Part shown: positions 20,639 through 30,400 of the stretch, piece after piece | Layout of the letters: the number at the start of each line of letters is the position of its first letter | Numbering within the stretch: position 1 is the first letter of the stretch | NCBI GenBank assembly: GCA_039621445.1 | Contig: CP154956.1 | Span: 89,348,482-89,412,481 of the forward strand | Reading direction: 5' to 3' | Origin: Euglena gracilis | Taxonomy: Eukaryota > Euglenida > Euglenophyceae > Euglenales | DNA length: 64,000 nt | Translations under genes and position numbers: made by a program | The notes under the pieces: model-generated | Database searches by the model: none | The model's input: the letters and a program-made list of their open reading frames with translations, nothing else | Told to the model about the DNA's origin: nothing

Positions 20639-20710
20639 ATACACGTGGCTCAGTGGTGGAGCGCTCGCTTCACAAGCCAGAGGTCGTGGGTTCGATCCCC
20701 ACTGTGTATA
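20639..20710 (+). tRNA. tRNA-Val (anticodon CAC) or tRNA-derived sequence
   Basis: Folds as a 72-nt cloverleaf: acceptor ATACACG/TGTGTAT with one G-U pair, T8, D-stem GCTC/GAGC, anticodon stem CTCGC/GCCAG with one C-C mismatch, loop TTCACAA (anticodon CAC), T-stem GTGGG/CCCAC with loop TTCGATC, discriminator A. Internal promoter boxes A (TGGCTCAGTGGTGG) and B (GGTTCGATCCC) are good. No CCA is encoded, as expected for a nuclear gene. A T-rich stretch (TGTTTTTCTG) follows and may terminate RNA polymerase III. The stem mismatch leaves open a pseudogene or the head of a SINE. Confidence 0.6.
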
Positions 20711-20781
20711 TGTTTTTCTGAATTAAAAACATACATAGAAACATATGTCATTTCAAACCATAAATAAATCATTCATTTTTG

Positions 20782-20889
20782 AAGGACAGTGGGGATAAAA
20801 CCCACGATTGCTTAAGCACTGTCCCACCCCCCCGGGGGGGGTGACTGGTTTTTTCAAAGTCGAGTGCTCTACCGCTGAGCTATGCCCCT
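20782..20889 (-). pseudogene. tRNA-like pseudogene interrupted by a C/G-run insert
   Basis: On the minus strand: acceptor AGGGGCA pairing with TGTCCTT, box A TAGCTCAGCGGTAGAGC, D-stem GCTC/GAGC, anticodon arm starting CTCGACTTTGA (anticodon TTG if intact, Gln), then an insert containing CACCCCCCCCGGGGGGG, then T-arm GTGGGTTTTATCCCCAC. The 3' anticodon stem is lost and the T-loop is degenerate. The insert sits where tRNA introns lie, but exons cannot be joined into a proper stem. Confidence 0.55.
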
Positions 20890-20920
20890 CGCTGACACAT
20901 GTTGTCTGAAGGGAAAAAGA

Positions 20921-21096
20921 CTACCCCCCCCCCCCCTCATTGTCCCCCCCCCCTTACTGTCCCTAGGCCCCGGCCGACAGGGCATTTTTTGGCCCGACCA
21001 ATGAAATTCCTTTGGTACCCCCTTATTGTCCCCCCCTTATTGTCCGGTCGGGCCTCCCGTGGGCAGGTCGGTGGGACAATAAGGGGGGGGGGGGTA
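20921..21096. repeat. 176-bp inverted element with C-run/TTATTGTCC ends
   Basis: The left end reads CTA, a C-run, TCATTGTC, C-run, TTACTGTCC; the right end GGACAATAA, a G-run, TAAC. Internal direct copies of CCCCCTTATTGTCC lie at 21017-21048. The arms are inverted relative to each other and could form a long hairpin. Confidence 0.6.
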
Positions 21097-21104
21097 ACGT
21101 GACC

Positions 21105-21344
21105 AGGTTTTGAATAGTGCTGAGCTCGTTAAAAGCACGGCCCCACCCCTCACGCCCCCACCCCAGGCGCGGAAGGAAAAACCGAAGCAGGCGGCCCGGC
21201 GGCCCAAGGCCGGACGGCCCGGCCGGCCCGGCGGCCCGGGAGGACACAAGGAGGGCCCGGCCGGCGGCCCGGCGGCCGGGCCCGGCGGCAGCGGCGGCGG
21301 CCCGGCGGCACACCCGGCGGCCCGGCGGCCCCGGCGGCCCGGCG
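21105..21344. repeat. Dispersed fragment and GGCGGCCC-rich tract
   Basis: The 22 bases at about 21105-21127 (AGGTTTTGAATAGTGCTGAG) recur at 49663-49684. From 21190 to 21350 the sequence is a degenerate GGCGGCCCG repeat with no gene. Confidence 0.6.
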
Positions 21345-23025
21345 GCCCGAAAAACGCTCGTTTTCGGATCAAAGCAGTTTTCCTGTGTCCGCGAGGCCAA
21401 AATAACATCGTTTCGAGCAAAAAAAAATTTTGGGATTTTTTTCGACTTTTTTGACCCGGGGTCATGATGGCCATCCGTCCGGGGTCATGATGGCCATCCG
21501 GGGTCATGATGGCCATCCGGGGCCATGATGGCCATCCGGGGTCATGATGGCCATCATGGGTCATGATGGCCATCCGGGGCCATGATGGCCATCCGGGGTG
21601 ATGATGGCCATCCGGGGTCATGATGGCCGTCCGGGGTCATGATGGCCATCAGTGGGCGAGATGGCCATCCCAGGTCATGATGGCCATCCGGGCTCATCAT
21701 GGCCATCATTGGTCAGGATGGCCATCCGGGGTCATGATGGCCATCCGCGGTCATGATGGCCATCCGGGGTCATGATGGCCGTCCGGGTCATGATGGCCAT
21801 CCGGGGTCATGATGGCCATCCGGGGCCATGATGGCCATCATGGGTCATGATGGCCATCCGGGTCCATGATGGCCATCCGGGGTCATGATGGCCATCCGGG
21901 GTCATGATGGCCATCCGGGGTCATGATGGCCATCAGTGGTCATGATGGCCATCCGGGGTCATGATGGCCATCCGGGGTCATGGCCATCATGGTCATGATG
22001 GCCACCCGGGTCATGATGGCCATCCGGGGTCATGATGGCCATCCGGGGCCATCATGCCATCCGGGGCCATGATGGCCATCCGGGGCCATGATGGCCATCC
22101 GGGGTGGTCATGATGGCCATCCGGGTCATGATGGCCATCCGGGCATGATGGCCATCCGGGGTCATGATGGCCATCCGGGGTCATGATGGCATCCGGGTCA
22201 TGATGGCCATCCGGGGGTCATGATGGCCATCCGGGGTCCAAGAAACGGGGCGCCGGCGTGGTCGAAAAACGCTCGTTTTATCGGCTCCGAAAACAGTTTT
22301 TTCTGGGTCCGGGAGGCCAAAAAAACATTCGTTTCGGGCAAAAAATTTTTTCGATTTTTTTCGACTTTTTCGACCCGGTTGACCCGAAGTCAATGGGTCG
22401 GTCCGGCGGTCCAAAACGGGGCGTCGTCGGGTCGAACAACGTTCATTTTCTGCTCGTAAACATTTTTTCTGGGTCCGGGAGGCCAAAAAAACATCGTTTC
22501 GGGAAAAATTTTTTTTTTCGATTTTTTTCGATTTGTTTGACCCGGTTTTAATACAAAGGCAATGGTGCGGGGGTCCAAATGGGGGCGCTGGCGGGTCGAA
22601 AAACGCTCGTTTTCGGCTCAAAAACAGTTTTTCTGGGTCCGGGAGGCCAAAAAACATCTTTGCGGGAAAAAATTATTTTTCGTTTTTTTTCGATTTTTTT
22701 GCCCCGTTTTGACCCAAAGTCAATGGGTCGGCGGCCCAAAACGGGGCGCTGGCGGGTCGAAAAACGCTCGTTTTCGGCTCAAAAACAGTTTTTCTGGGTC
22801 CGGGAGGCCAAAAAAACATCGTTTAGGGCAAAAAAAAATTTTTTTTGATTTTTTTCGACTTTTCGACCCGGTTTTGACCCAAGTCGGCGGCCCAAAACGG
22901 GGCGCTGGCGGGTCGAAAAACGCTCGTTTCGGGTTAAAAACAGTTTTTTCTGGGTCCGGGAGGCCAAAAAAACATCGTTTCGGGCAAAAAAAAAAATTTT
23001 CGATTTTTTTCGACTTTTTTGGCCG
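21345..23025 (+). repeat. Array of ~165-bp monomers split by a 20-bp minisatellite
   Basis: Monomers contain GGTCGAAAAACGCTCGTTTT, CTGGGTCCGGGAGGCCAAAA, AACATCGTTTCGGGCAAAAA and a TTTTTTCGATTTTTTTCGAC block ending in GACCCGG. One lies at 21345-21458 and about five at 22239-23025. The minisatellite (21461-22238) begins exactly after the GACCCGG end of the first monomer, so it expanded inside the array. Confidence 0.85.
21461..22238. repeat. 20-bp minisatellite GTCATGATGGCCATCCGGGG
   Basis: About 39 near-identical tandem units with single-base changes and a few shortened units. The core CATGATGGCCATC is close to a palindrome. No spacers, no coding pattern. Confidence 0.95.
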
Positions 23026-23734
23026 AAAAACGGCCAAGTCGAAACAGAGGGAAAAGTGTACAAAAATGGCCTTAAATGGCCAAATTGGCCAAAAAAAAAA
23101 CGGCCCGTATCTCGGGCTGGGCGGAGAGTTGCGGGGAGGAACCAAAATCCCAGTAATAGAGCGTTCCAAGGGCTTCAATTTAGGTCTCCGGACCCTTCCT
23201 TTTGATTTGCATCATTTTCGAGAAATTTTGAAAACATCGATCTGTGACCCCCCACCCCCCGAAAACGGCTAAGTCGAACAGGGGGAAAAGTGTACAAAAC
23301 GGCCAGCTGCGCCGAAAACGGCCGTATCTCGGGCTAGGCGGGGAGTTGCGGGGAAATCAAAATACGGGTAGATGGGGCGTTCCAAGGGATGCAAATTAGG
23401 TCTCCGGACATTTCCTTTGATTTGGCTTCATTTGTGGAGATATTGAAAATTGACATTTTTTGGCAGTCCAAAGGGGGGGGGCTCATCCAGGGGGGGCGGG
23501 TAATACTACCCAGTTTGGACCCCTTCGCCGGGTGAATAATCGGGCATGAGGGGGGAGTTGGGGGTCAAACCCAGGTGATTCGGAAACTAGGAATCCAGTC
23601 GCTCGTGACTGAAAAAAAAAAATCCGGGAACCGGGCCGGGATCATGGTGATAATCCGTCGGTTCTCCTGGTGGCCCCGACCCGGGGGGGGGGGGGGAGGG
23701 GGGGGGGGAGGGGGGGGTTTTCGACGGTGGTAAG
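23026..23734 (+). repeat. Dispersed compound repeat, ~200-bp units and 3' module (copy A)
   Basis: Units start with GGCCGTATCTCGGGCTAGGC and include GGGGAGTTGCGGGGAAATCA, GGGCGTTCCAAGGGCTTCAA and TTAGGTCTCCGGACATTTCC (about 23100-23265 and 23300-23465). They are followed by a module with CAGTTTGGACCCCTTCGC, GGAACCGGGCCGGG and GGTGGTAAGCTT. The same order is present at 50245-51290. The module was split by the element at 23743-24451 and resumes at 24460-24500 (AAAGGGATAAGAGCTCAGCG). Confidence 0.88.
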
Positions 23735-23742
23735 CTTCGCTC

Positions 23743-24451
23743 GGAAGCCCGAAACTACTGGGCCCCCCCCGGGGGGGGAGGGCCCAGTACTTAATCTGGG
23801 GAGGGAGGTCCATCTTCTTTTACCCCTTCAGGGCCATCTTCTTTAACCCCCCCCGGTCCATCTTCTTTTACCCTCTCCCCTGTCTTGCGCTCGCGCGCCG
23901 CGGTGGGGGGGGGGTGGGGAAATCCGTGGTTGGGCGCACCACGTCTTTTTTTTCGGGGGGGGGGCGGCCGCGCTGGGTTGCGGCGGCGCGCGCGGGGGGG
24001 GGGGATAAGCCCCCCCACCAACCAGGGCAAAACCGCGGGGCCGTGCGGCGCGGCGCGCGCGGGGGGAGACCGAAAACAGGGCGGCGATCGGGGGGGGGGG
24101 CAGACACAGACAGACAGACAGAAAAGACAGACGGGAAGGACAGAGACAGAGACAGGGCGGAGAGAGGAGGAGGGGGGGGGCAGAGACAGACGGACAGACG
24201 GAGAAAGGACCGACAGAAAAGACAGGACAGAGACAGGGCGCGGCGAGAGAGAGAGAGAGGAGGGGCGGCGGGGGGGAAACAGGGGAACACCCCCCGGCAC
24301 GGAGGGAACGGGGCAGGGGAAAGAGGGGGGGGGTCCCTCTTCTTTACCCCCGGGGGGTCCATCTTCTTTAAGGCGGGGGGGGTCCGACTACCCCCCCGGA
24401 TTAAGTACTGGGCCCTCCCCCCCCGGGGGGGCCCAGTAGTTTCGGGCTGCC
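23743..24451. mobile_element. 709-bp inverted-repeat element with 8-bp target duplication
   Basis: It is flanked by CTTCGCTC at 23735-23742 and 24452-24459. Ends: left GGAAGCCCGAAACTACTGGG, right the inverse with a single base change in the first 20 (GGCAGCCCGAAACTACTGGG when read inward). Similarity continues through a C-run/G-run hairpin and AGGGCCCAGTACTTAATC for about 55 bp. The interior holds CCATCTTCTTTTACCCC direct repeats and GACA/GAGA-rich sequence but no ORF of note, so it is non-autonomous. The second copy of the host repeat shows the unoccupied site (CTTTGCTC, 51287-51294). Ends starting GG with an 8-bp duplication fit Merlin-like better than hAT ends, but the class is not certain. 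Confidence 0.85.
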
Positions 24452-24548
24452 CTTCGCTCTTACCCATAAAGGGATAAGAGCTCAGCGACCCCCCCCTATA
24501 TGGCGCCCCCTCGGGAGCGTTTTGACCCCCCTGGCGACTATTAGGGGG

Positions 24549-24690
24549 GGGGTGACAATTAGGGGGGGTTACTCAAATACCCCACATTTCCACGGGTCCA
24601 TCGGTAACCCCCCCCCTAATTGTCGCCCCCCCAAGGGGGGGGGGGGCGACTATTAGGGGGGGGTGACAAATAGGGGGGGGTCACGTTAAT
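24549..24690. repeat. Inverted C/G-run element with CTAATTGTC spacer
   Basis: GGTGACAATTAGGGGGGGTT at 24551-24570 is the inverse of AACCCCCCCCCTAATTGTCG at 24606-24625, separated by about 30 bp. A further GACTATTAGGGGGGGGTGAC copy follows, ending TCACGTTAA. Confidence 0.65.
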
Positions 24691-24764
24691 ACATACAGGG
24701 AGAACCTTTTTACATTACCTATGAAGGAAATCAGACCAATAGAATCAAAAAAATTTTCCGGTCG

Positions 24765-24860
24765 AATATTGCACGAATATTCGACAGTATATTTCACAAC
24801 ATTCGAACATTCGAATATTTTGAAACATTCGAATATTCGTCGAATATTCGAATGTTCGAA
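24765..24860. repeat. AT-rich GAATATTCGAA repeats forming a hairpin
   Basis: TTCGAACATTCGAATATT (24802-24819) is the exact inverse of AATATTCGAATGTTCGAA (24842-24859), with about 22 bases between them and more GAATATTCG units before. Confidence 0.7.
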
Positions 24861-24869
24861 GCAGCCTTA

Positions 24870-24975
24870 CCGCCAGCGACCCATACACCCCCTACGGCTG
24901 GCACATTTCACTGTTCATCTTTTGGATGATGAATGGGAGCCACGGGGATTTAGTTCACGTTTGAGTAAATGATGC
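24870..24975 (+). pseudogene. hAT-transposase-like fragment
   Basis: The frame reads HFTVHLLDDEWEPRGF followed by a stop. This resembles the segment T-x-H-F-I-D-x-x-W-x-h just after the first catalytic region of hAT transposases. Only about 30 residues are similar and no catalytic motif is present. It may be an exon of a dead transposase together with unrecognised neighbours. Confidence 0.3.
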
Positions 24976-25118
24976 TCATTTGGGTTCATCATTCACAGGA
25001 CATTGAGATTGAGACAGAGTTGATTTCAATGGAAAGAATTCACGACAAAGTTGGATTTGGAAAGAAGTTTTGAGAATGACCAAGTGTTTTGAGCACTTGA
25101 AACTGAAGTCAATTAACG

Positions 25119-25390
25119 TGACCCCTCCCCTTATATGGCAACCCACCCGCGGTAATTGTCAGTCCCCGGTAGTCGCCAGGGGGGCAAAACGCTCCCGGGG
25201 GGTACCACTCCACGGGCTAAGGGACCCCCCAAATGCTCAAATAAGGGGGGGGTCAAATAAGGGGGGGGTCGAAAGTTTGGCTTTGTGAGAGGGCAAAAAA
25301 ATTTTTGGCGCCTTCGGCGCCTAAAAATATTTCCTCCCCGGACCCAAATGCTCAATTAAGGGGGGGGGGTCAAATAAGGGGGGGGAGTGG
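25119..25390. repeat. C/G-run repeat with AAATAAGGGG units and triloop hairpin
   Basis: It starts ACGTGACCCCTCCCCTTAT, contains CAAATAA followed by G-runs four times (25239-25270, 25352-25386) and carries the hairpin GGCGCCTTCGGCGCC at 25307-25321 between T- and A-runs. No gene. Confidence 0.55.
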
Positions 25391-25682
25391 TTCCCGCTCG
25401 GGCCTAAACGCGGCCATATTAGGCGCGCTGTATTACCGCGCGCTCCAAGGCCCAAGCGCGCTAATAAACCCTGCGTTAATAAACCCCGCGCTATTACCCA
25501 AATCGCGAACAATCCGCCATTCCTTATTTTTCTCTTCCACAAGTAACCAACGTGCCCTGGTGAAGAATCGTTTTTTTTGCATCAGATGTCTGAGAAGTGA
25601 AATCAAGAGTGATGCAAGTTACAAGGATGTTTATGTTATCAAGAGAGATGAAGTTTGTAAGTGAACTTATTTGAAGGATCAA

Positions 25683-26091
25683 TCAGGACCTGAGCATGTC
25701 CCTGCTAAACTGCTCCATGTTGTTGGGAGGCATTCGTGTGTGTTTTCTGACCTTTGCCGTGTCTGGAAACTCGAAGGTTTTTTGTTTGTCTAAATTGTTG
25801 CAGTGTAATGTAATCTGTGTATCAGAATTTGCTTTACAGTTGTTTGATTCACATTCACATCTTGGGGCCAGTTTTGGGGCCACTTTTGGGAGCACTTGGT
25901 GTGACATGTCTGCATGCATCTGTGGCATCATTTAGCATCATTTCATTTGTCTGTGGCATGTCTTCACAAAGGTTTTCCCAAGAACAAATCCTGTGAAAGT
26001 TTCCTTCTGGATATTTCTGTGGCATCATTCGTGCAACATCTGACACAGTTCGCACATTAGCATTCAAATCAGGATATATGTCTTTTCCCAA
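25683..26091 (-). pseudogene. Unidentified coding relic
   Basis: Two adjoining minus-strand frames read natural-looking protein: first DIYPDLNANVRTVSDVARMM (26080-26020) and CSWENLCEDM, then after a frame change DTQITLHCNNLDKQKTFEFP and MEQFSRDMLRS before a stop at 25683. There are no low-complexity runs, unlike the surroundings. No family recognised; it could be exons of a host or transposon gene. Confidence 0.3.
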
Positions 26092-26099
26092 AATGAAAC

Positions 26100-26880
26100 C
26101 TTTTTTTTGTCATTTTGGTCGGTTGAGCCCCCCTGCAATGTGACTGTCGTTTCTTGGAAACCAATTGTACACCCCAAAAAAAAGCACGCCTCCAGAGGTT
26201 TTTTTAAAAAAAATTCTAGTTCGGGGTTTTTTTAAGACCCCCAGGAGGGGTGGCGCCGGACCCCCCCAAAAATCAGGCCCATTTAAGGCAATTCTCTAAA
26301 AAATTTTGGTGCTTTGCGAGGGAAACGTATTCCCAGCGCCTCCCTCCCCCCGAGGGAATGGGTCCGCACCCACCCGCACGCCCGCCTCCCCGTGGGCCTT
26401 TGGACTTAAAAAATTCCGAAGGCCCCTGGCCTTCAGACTTTTTTAAGTCCGAAGGTTACGTTACCTTATGGAACGCTAGGGCGTTCCATAAGGTAAGGTA
26501 GGCGAGAAGCCCGGGGTAGTCTTTTCCTAACGAGATTTTTTAAGCCCCCCCCCTTGACTATTTGGGGAGTTTGGCAGAGGGAAAAGGAGCGGTGACATTT
26601 GGTGTGATTTTGGTGTTATTTCAGGTAAATTGAATGTTATTTGAATGTAATTTGAAGGTAATTTGAAAGGAAGACATCCAATGGTACAATTTGATAACCA
26701 GTAGAATTACATATATATCGGTGCGGAATTGTGAGCTGATTATGCATACGGGATTGCGAAACGCTGATACTGTAGTTTCTGTGGGTGCGTGCTGTTGGAA
26801 AGGACAGTAGGAATCAGCAAAACTCCCCAGCGCGACGTACATACGACGTGGCATTGGAATTAATAATATTTTTCTTTTAG
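26100..26880. other. Intergenic, no supported gene
   Basis: Poly-T/poly-A and C-run stretches, and a short GGAACGCTAGGGCGTTCC palindrome at 26471-26488. A possible splice acceptor TTTTCTTTTAG lies at 26870-26880, just before an ATG (26887) opening a 74-codon frame starting MAAVKVEDKEYQW. That frame is unidentified and could be a first coding exon ending near 26940. Confidence 0.35.
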
Positions 26881-26989
26881 AAATCCATGGCTGCTGTTAA
26901 AGTTGAAGACAAGGAATATCAGTGGAGTGAGGAGAATTTGGTATTACGTGTTTGTCTGTGTTATGGTATTATCATGTGTCTGTGTAGGT

Positions 26990-27325
26990 ACCCCTCCCGG
27001 AGCTTGAATCTGAGCCCCTTCGTGAGCCGAAGCCAGAGCCCCTTCCGGCAGCTACGGCAGCCGCCAGCGGTGGAGCATGCGGGGAGTGAAGCCAGAGCCC
27101 CTTCGTGAGCCCCTAAGGGCTCCCAAAGGCCCAGCGGCGTGGAGACCGCCAACCCCACCACTGCGGCGAGCCCCGCCACAGCCACAGCCCAAGCCCCAGG
27201 CCCAGCCCCTACAACAGCCACAGCCACAGCCCAAGCCCCAGGCCCAGCCCCTACGACAGCCACCAGCTCCAGCCCCCCCCAGCCCCCCCCCTACCCTCCC
27301 TCTCATCTCAGTTTTTGTTTGTTGG
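26990..27325 (+). repeat. Pro/Gln-coding short tandem repeat
   Basis: GAGCCCCTTCGTGAGCC is repeated, then CAGCCCAAGCCCCAGGCCCA units occur two to three times (27185-27265). In frame they read PQPKPQAQPL. The stretch precedes the palindromic array and the second gypsy copy; whether it belongs to that element is unknown. Confidence 0.6.
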
Positions 27326-27328
27326 GTA

Positions 27329-27458
27329 GTAATGCTCAGCATTACGGGGTGTAATGCTCAGCATTACGGGGTGTAATGCTCAGCATTACGGGGAGTAATG
27401 CTCAGCATTACGGGGTGTAATGCTCAGCATTACGGGGTGTAATGCTCAGCATTACGGG
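27329..27458. repeat. 22-bp palindromic tandem array (six units)
   Basis: Units start at 27329, 27351, 27373, 27395, 27417 and 27439. Each begins GTAATGCTCAGCATTAC, a palindrome with one central base, followed by GGGGT or GGGGA. The array stops at the first base of the gypsy fragment. Confidence 0.95.
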
Positions 27459-30400
27459 TCGGCGGTGCAGCATTTGCAGCTGCCGCCGACGGTCAGCAGT
27501 CTCCGCGCGTTTCTCGGTGTATGCAATTACTATGCGCTACGTGAGGCTGTACGCGGAGCTGGCGTCGCCCTTGCAGGAGAAGCTGAAGTTGCCGAGGGAG
27601 CTGACCAAGGCTGGATCCAAGCACCCAGTGGTGTGGACGGAGCAGGAGAAGGAGGCGTTCGACGAGCTGAAGAAGGCCCTCGTCGCCGACCTGGAGCTGT
27701 ACCACATCGATCCAGCCAAGCCGTTCGTCCTGCACACGGACGCGTCGGACTACGCCATCGGAGCGGTGCTGGAGCAGTTCCCGAAGATCGACGGCATGCC
27801 GCGGGTGGAGGACCTGCGGCCGGGGGCCTCTGTCCCGGTGGCCTTCATGTCCCGGAAGCTCACCGAGGGGCAGCGCCTTCGGTGGGATGTCCGGGACAAG
27901 GAGACGTATGCCGTGGTGGCCGCCCTCGACAAGTGGGCGGGCTTCCTGCTGGACAACGAGATCCTCGTCCTGGCCGTCCACTGCAGCCTGGAGTCGTGGT
28001 ACAAGGAGTACGTCGCCGGAGTGGGCCCACAGGGGAGGCCGGCCAGATGGCATGCGAAGCTCAACGAGTTCCGCATCACCGTGGTGCACGTCCCCGGCGA
28101 GACCAACGTGGTGGTGGATGCCATGTCTCGCTTGGCCTACCCGGCCTCACAAGGCTGGCGTGACACCTCGTGGCACGGCACCGAGGCCGACACGAAGGAG
28201 ATGAAGGCCCACATCCTGGAGGAGAAGCTGTGCGAGAAGTCCACCCAGAAGGCGGTGCATCCCGAGGACAAGGAGACCAAGGCGGAGCAGGTAGAGAGGT
28301 CAACCTTGAAGGAGGGGAGAGAGCTGGCCGTCATCCAGCTGATCCCGCTCCAGTCGTTTGCCGCGGTTCCGTCAGCGTCCCACATCGCCGTCACCACGTG
28401 CAGCCGCCTCGACACGCAGCGCAACGCCCGAGACGCCCCAGCAGACGCCCCGCACGGTACGCGATCCGAGCACCCACGCGAGATGCACCCGTCAGCCTCG
28501 TCTCCCGCGGCCGCAGCAGTCCCACCATCTGCATCGTCTGCGGCAGTCCCACCGTCTGCGTCATGCATCGCACCACCAGCGTCCGTGCCATCACCATCGT
28601 CGAACGCGCCATCGCCAGACCCATCACCAGCACCGCAGTCCACCGCACCGCAGTCCATCGCACCGCCCGCAGCGCCCACAGCCGGTGTGTTATCACCGGC
28701 CATGCCCGTCCCAGCGTCCGCAACCGGTGTACCATCACCGGCCGCGTCAGTCGCGTCTGCAGCGCCCGCAGCAGGTGTGCCGTCAACCGCTGATCCCGTG
28801 CCCCCGAAGCCTGACCTAGACATCAACGTCTTCGACATGGACTGGAGCAAGGCGTAGGCGGTGTGCCCGCGCTGGAACCCGTCTGGGACCAGGCTCACAA
28901 CGGCCCGGGCTCGCCCAGCGGGTTCCAGCTGGTGGATGTGCGGCTCGTCTCGGCGGCGAGGTGGTGTGTGCCGAGCGGGCTGCTGGCGGAAGTGCTGAGG
29001 GAGCAGCACTCGGTCTCCGGCCACATTTGCGGGGACCGGCTGGTGGAGAAGGCCGAGCGCATCGACGTCTTTGCGGACCGGATGGAGGCGGCGAAGGTGG
29101 CCAGCGGGCTGCAACGGACGTGCCCGGTGTGCCAGGCCACCGAGCATCCGCACCAGCCGCTGCGGCTGAAGGTCTGCCCGACGCCCGTCCCGCGGTACAT
29201 CATGGCGTCGGTGGCCATCGACCTCTTCGTGATGCCGGATGTGGACTTCGAGTACTGTACAACGTGTTCGCCGCCTGCGTCGATCGCCACAATGGGTGGG
29301 TCGTGGCCACGGCCCACCACTCACGCGGCCTCACCTCCGCCACCGTGGCCCAGGCGATGTACCGTGGGTGGTGGTCGCCGCACGGGCTGCCCAGCGTGAT
29401 CACCAGTGGTCGCGGCCGCACTTTGCTGGCGCGTGGTTGCGCAGCATGTGCGGCCTGCACGGGATCCGCCACGCCTACGCCCAGGCATACCACCACGCGG
29501 CGAACAGGCGGGCAGAGTCCGTCGGTGCGCAGCTGCAGAAGCGGATCCGGAGCGAGAAGGCCGAGGCCCCGATCACCTCGGTGGAGTGCCTGCCCACGGC
29601 AGTGCATAAGCTGAACGACTCCAAGGCGCAGCACGGCCTGAGTCCGTACGAGGTGCTTTATGGACGGCATCGGTGGATTGGTGGCGTACCGTACAATGCC
29701 CCGGTCATGGTGGAGGACGCCGTGTCGTTCTTCGAGAGGCAAAAGGTCGTGGGTCAGAAGGTCGCCGACGTCCTCAACGACCTCCACAAGCGGCAAGCGG
29801 ACCAGAAGAACCGGAGCAGGAAGGACCTCGAGGAGTTCGCCAAGGGATACCTCGTGTGCTACCTCCGGCCTCCGAGGCGGCCAGGCCAGAAGCTCGAGAG
29901 CTACTAGCTTGGCCCAGCCCGGGTCACCGCGCGCCGTGCTGGAGCTGGAGGAGGAGGCCGCGGCCAAAGAGGCCCACCGCTGCAAGCTGAAGGTCTCCCG
30001 CGATGACGCGCGGTTGTGGGGCCCGCCCAAGATGTTCGTCTACCGGCAGGCCAGACCGCAAGAAGACGTGGACATCGAGGAGTGGACGGTGGAGGATATC
30101 CGGCGGCACCGCAGACGAGATGACGGCGACTGGGAGTTCGAGGTGAAGTGGGAGGGCCACCCGACTCTCACGCGGGAGCCGTTGAAGAATTTCTTCCATC
30201 GCTACTCTCACCAGATGATCGAGTACGCCAAGTCCAAGAAGCTCAAGGTGGACCTGCTGGACTACCTCCACCGCAACCCGGCTGAGGTAGCGGTCATCAT
30301 CGCGGAGGTAAAGAAGCAGGGGCAGGAGGGCATCAACAACACCGAGTGGGAGGACCCGCCCGAGGAGTGGGTCTGGCCCAACGAGGACGTCAAGAAGGAC

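Noticed and set aside
21461-22238. Regular short repeats resembling a CRISPR array
   Set aside because: Units are contiguous without spacers, and the genome is eukaryotic with spliced genes.
27329-27458. Palindromic repeats as a CRISPR array or replication origin iterons
   Set aside because: No spacers, only six units, nuclear retroelement context; no initiator gene nearby.
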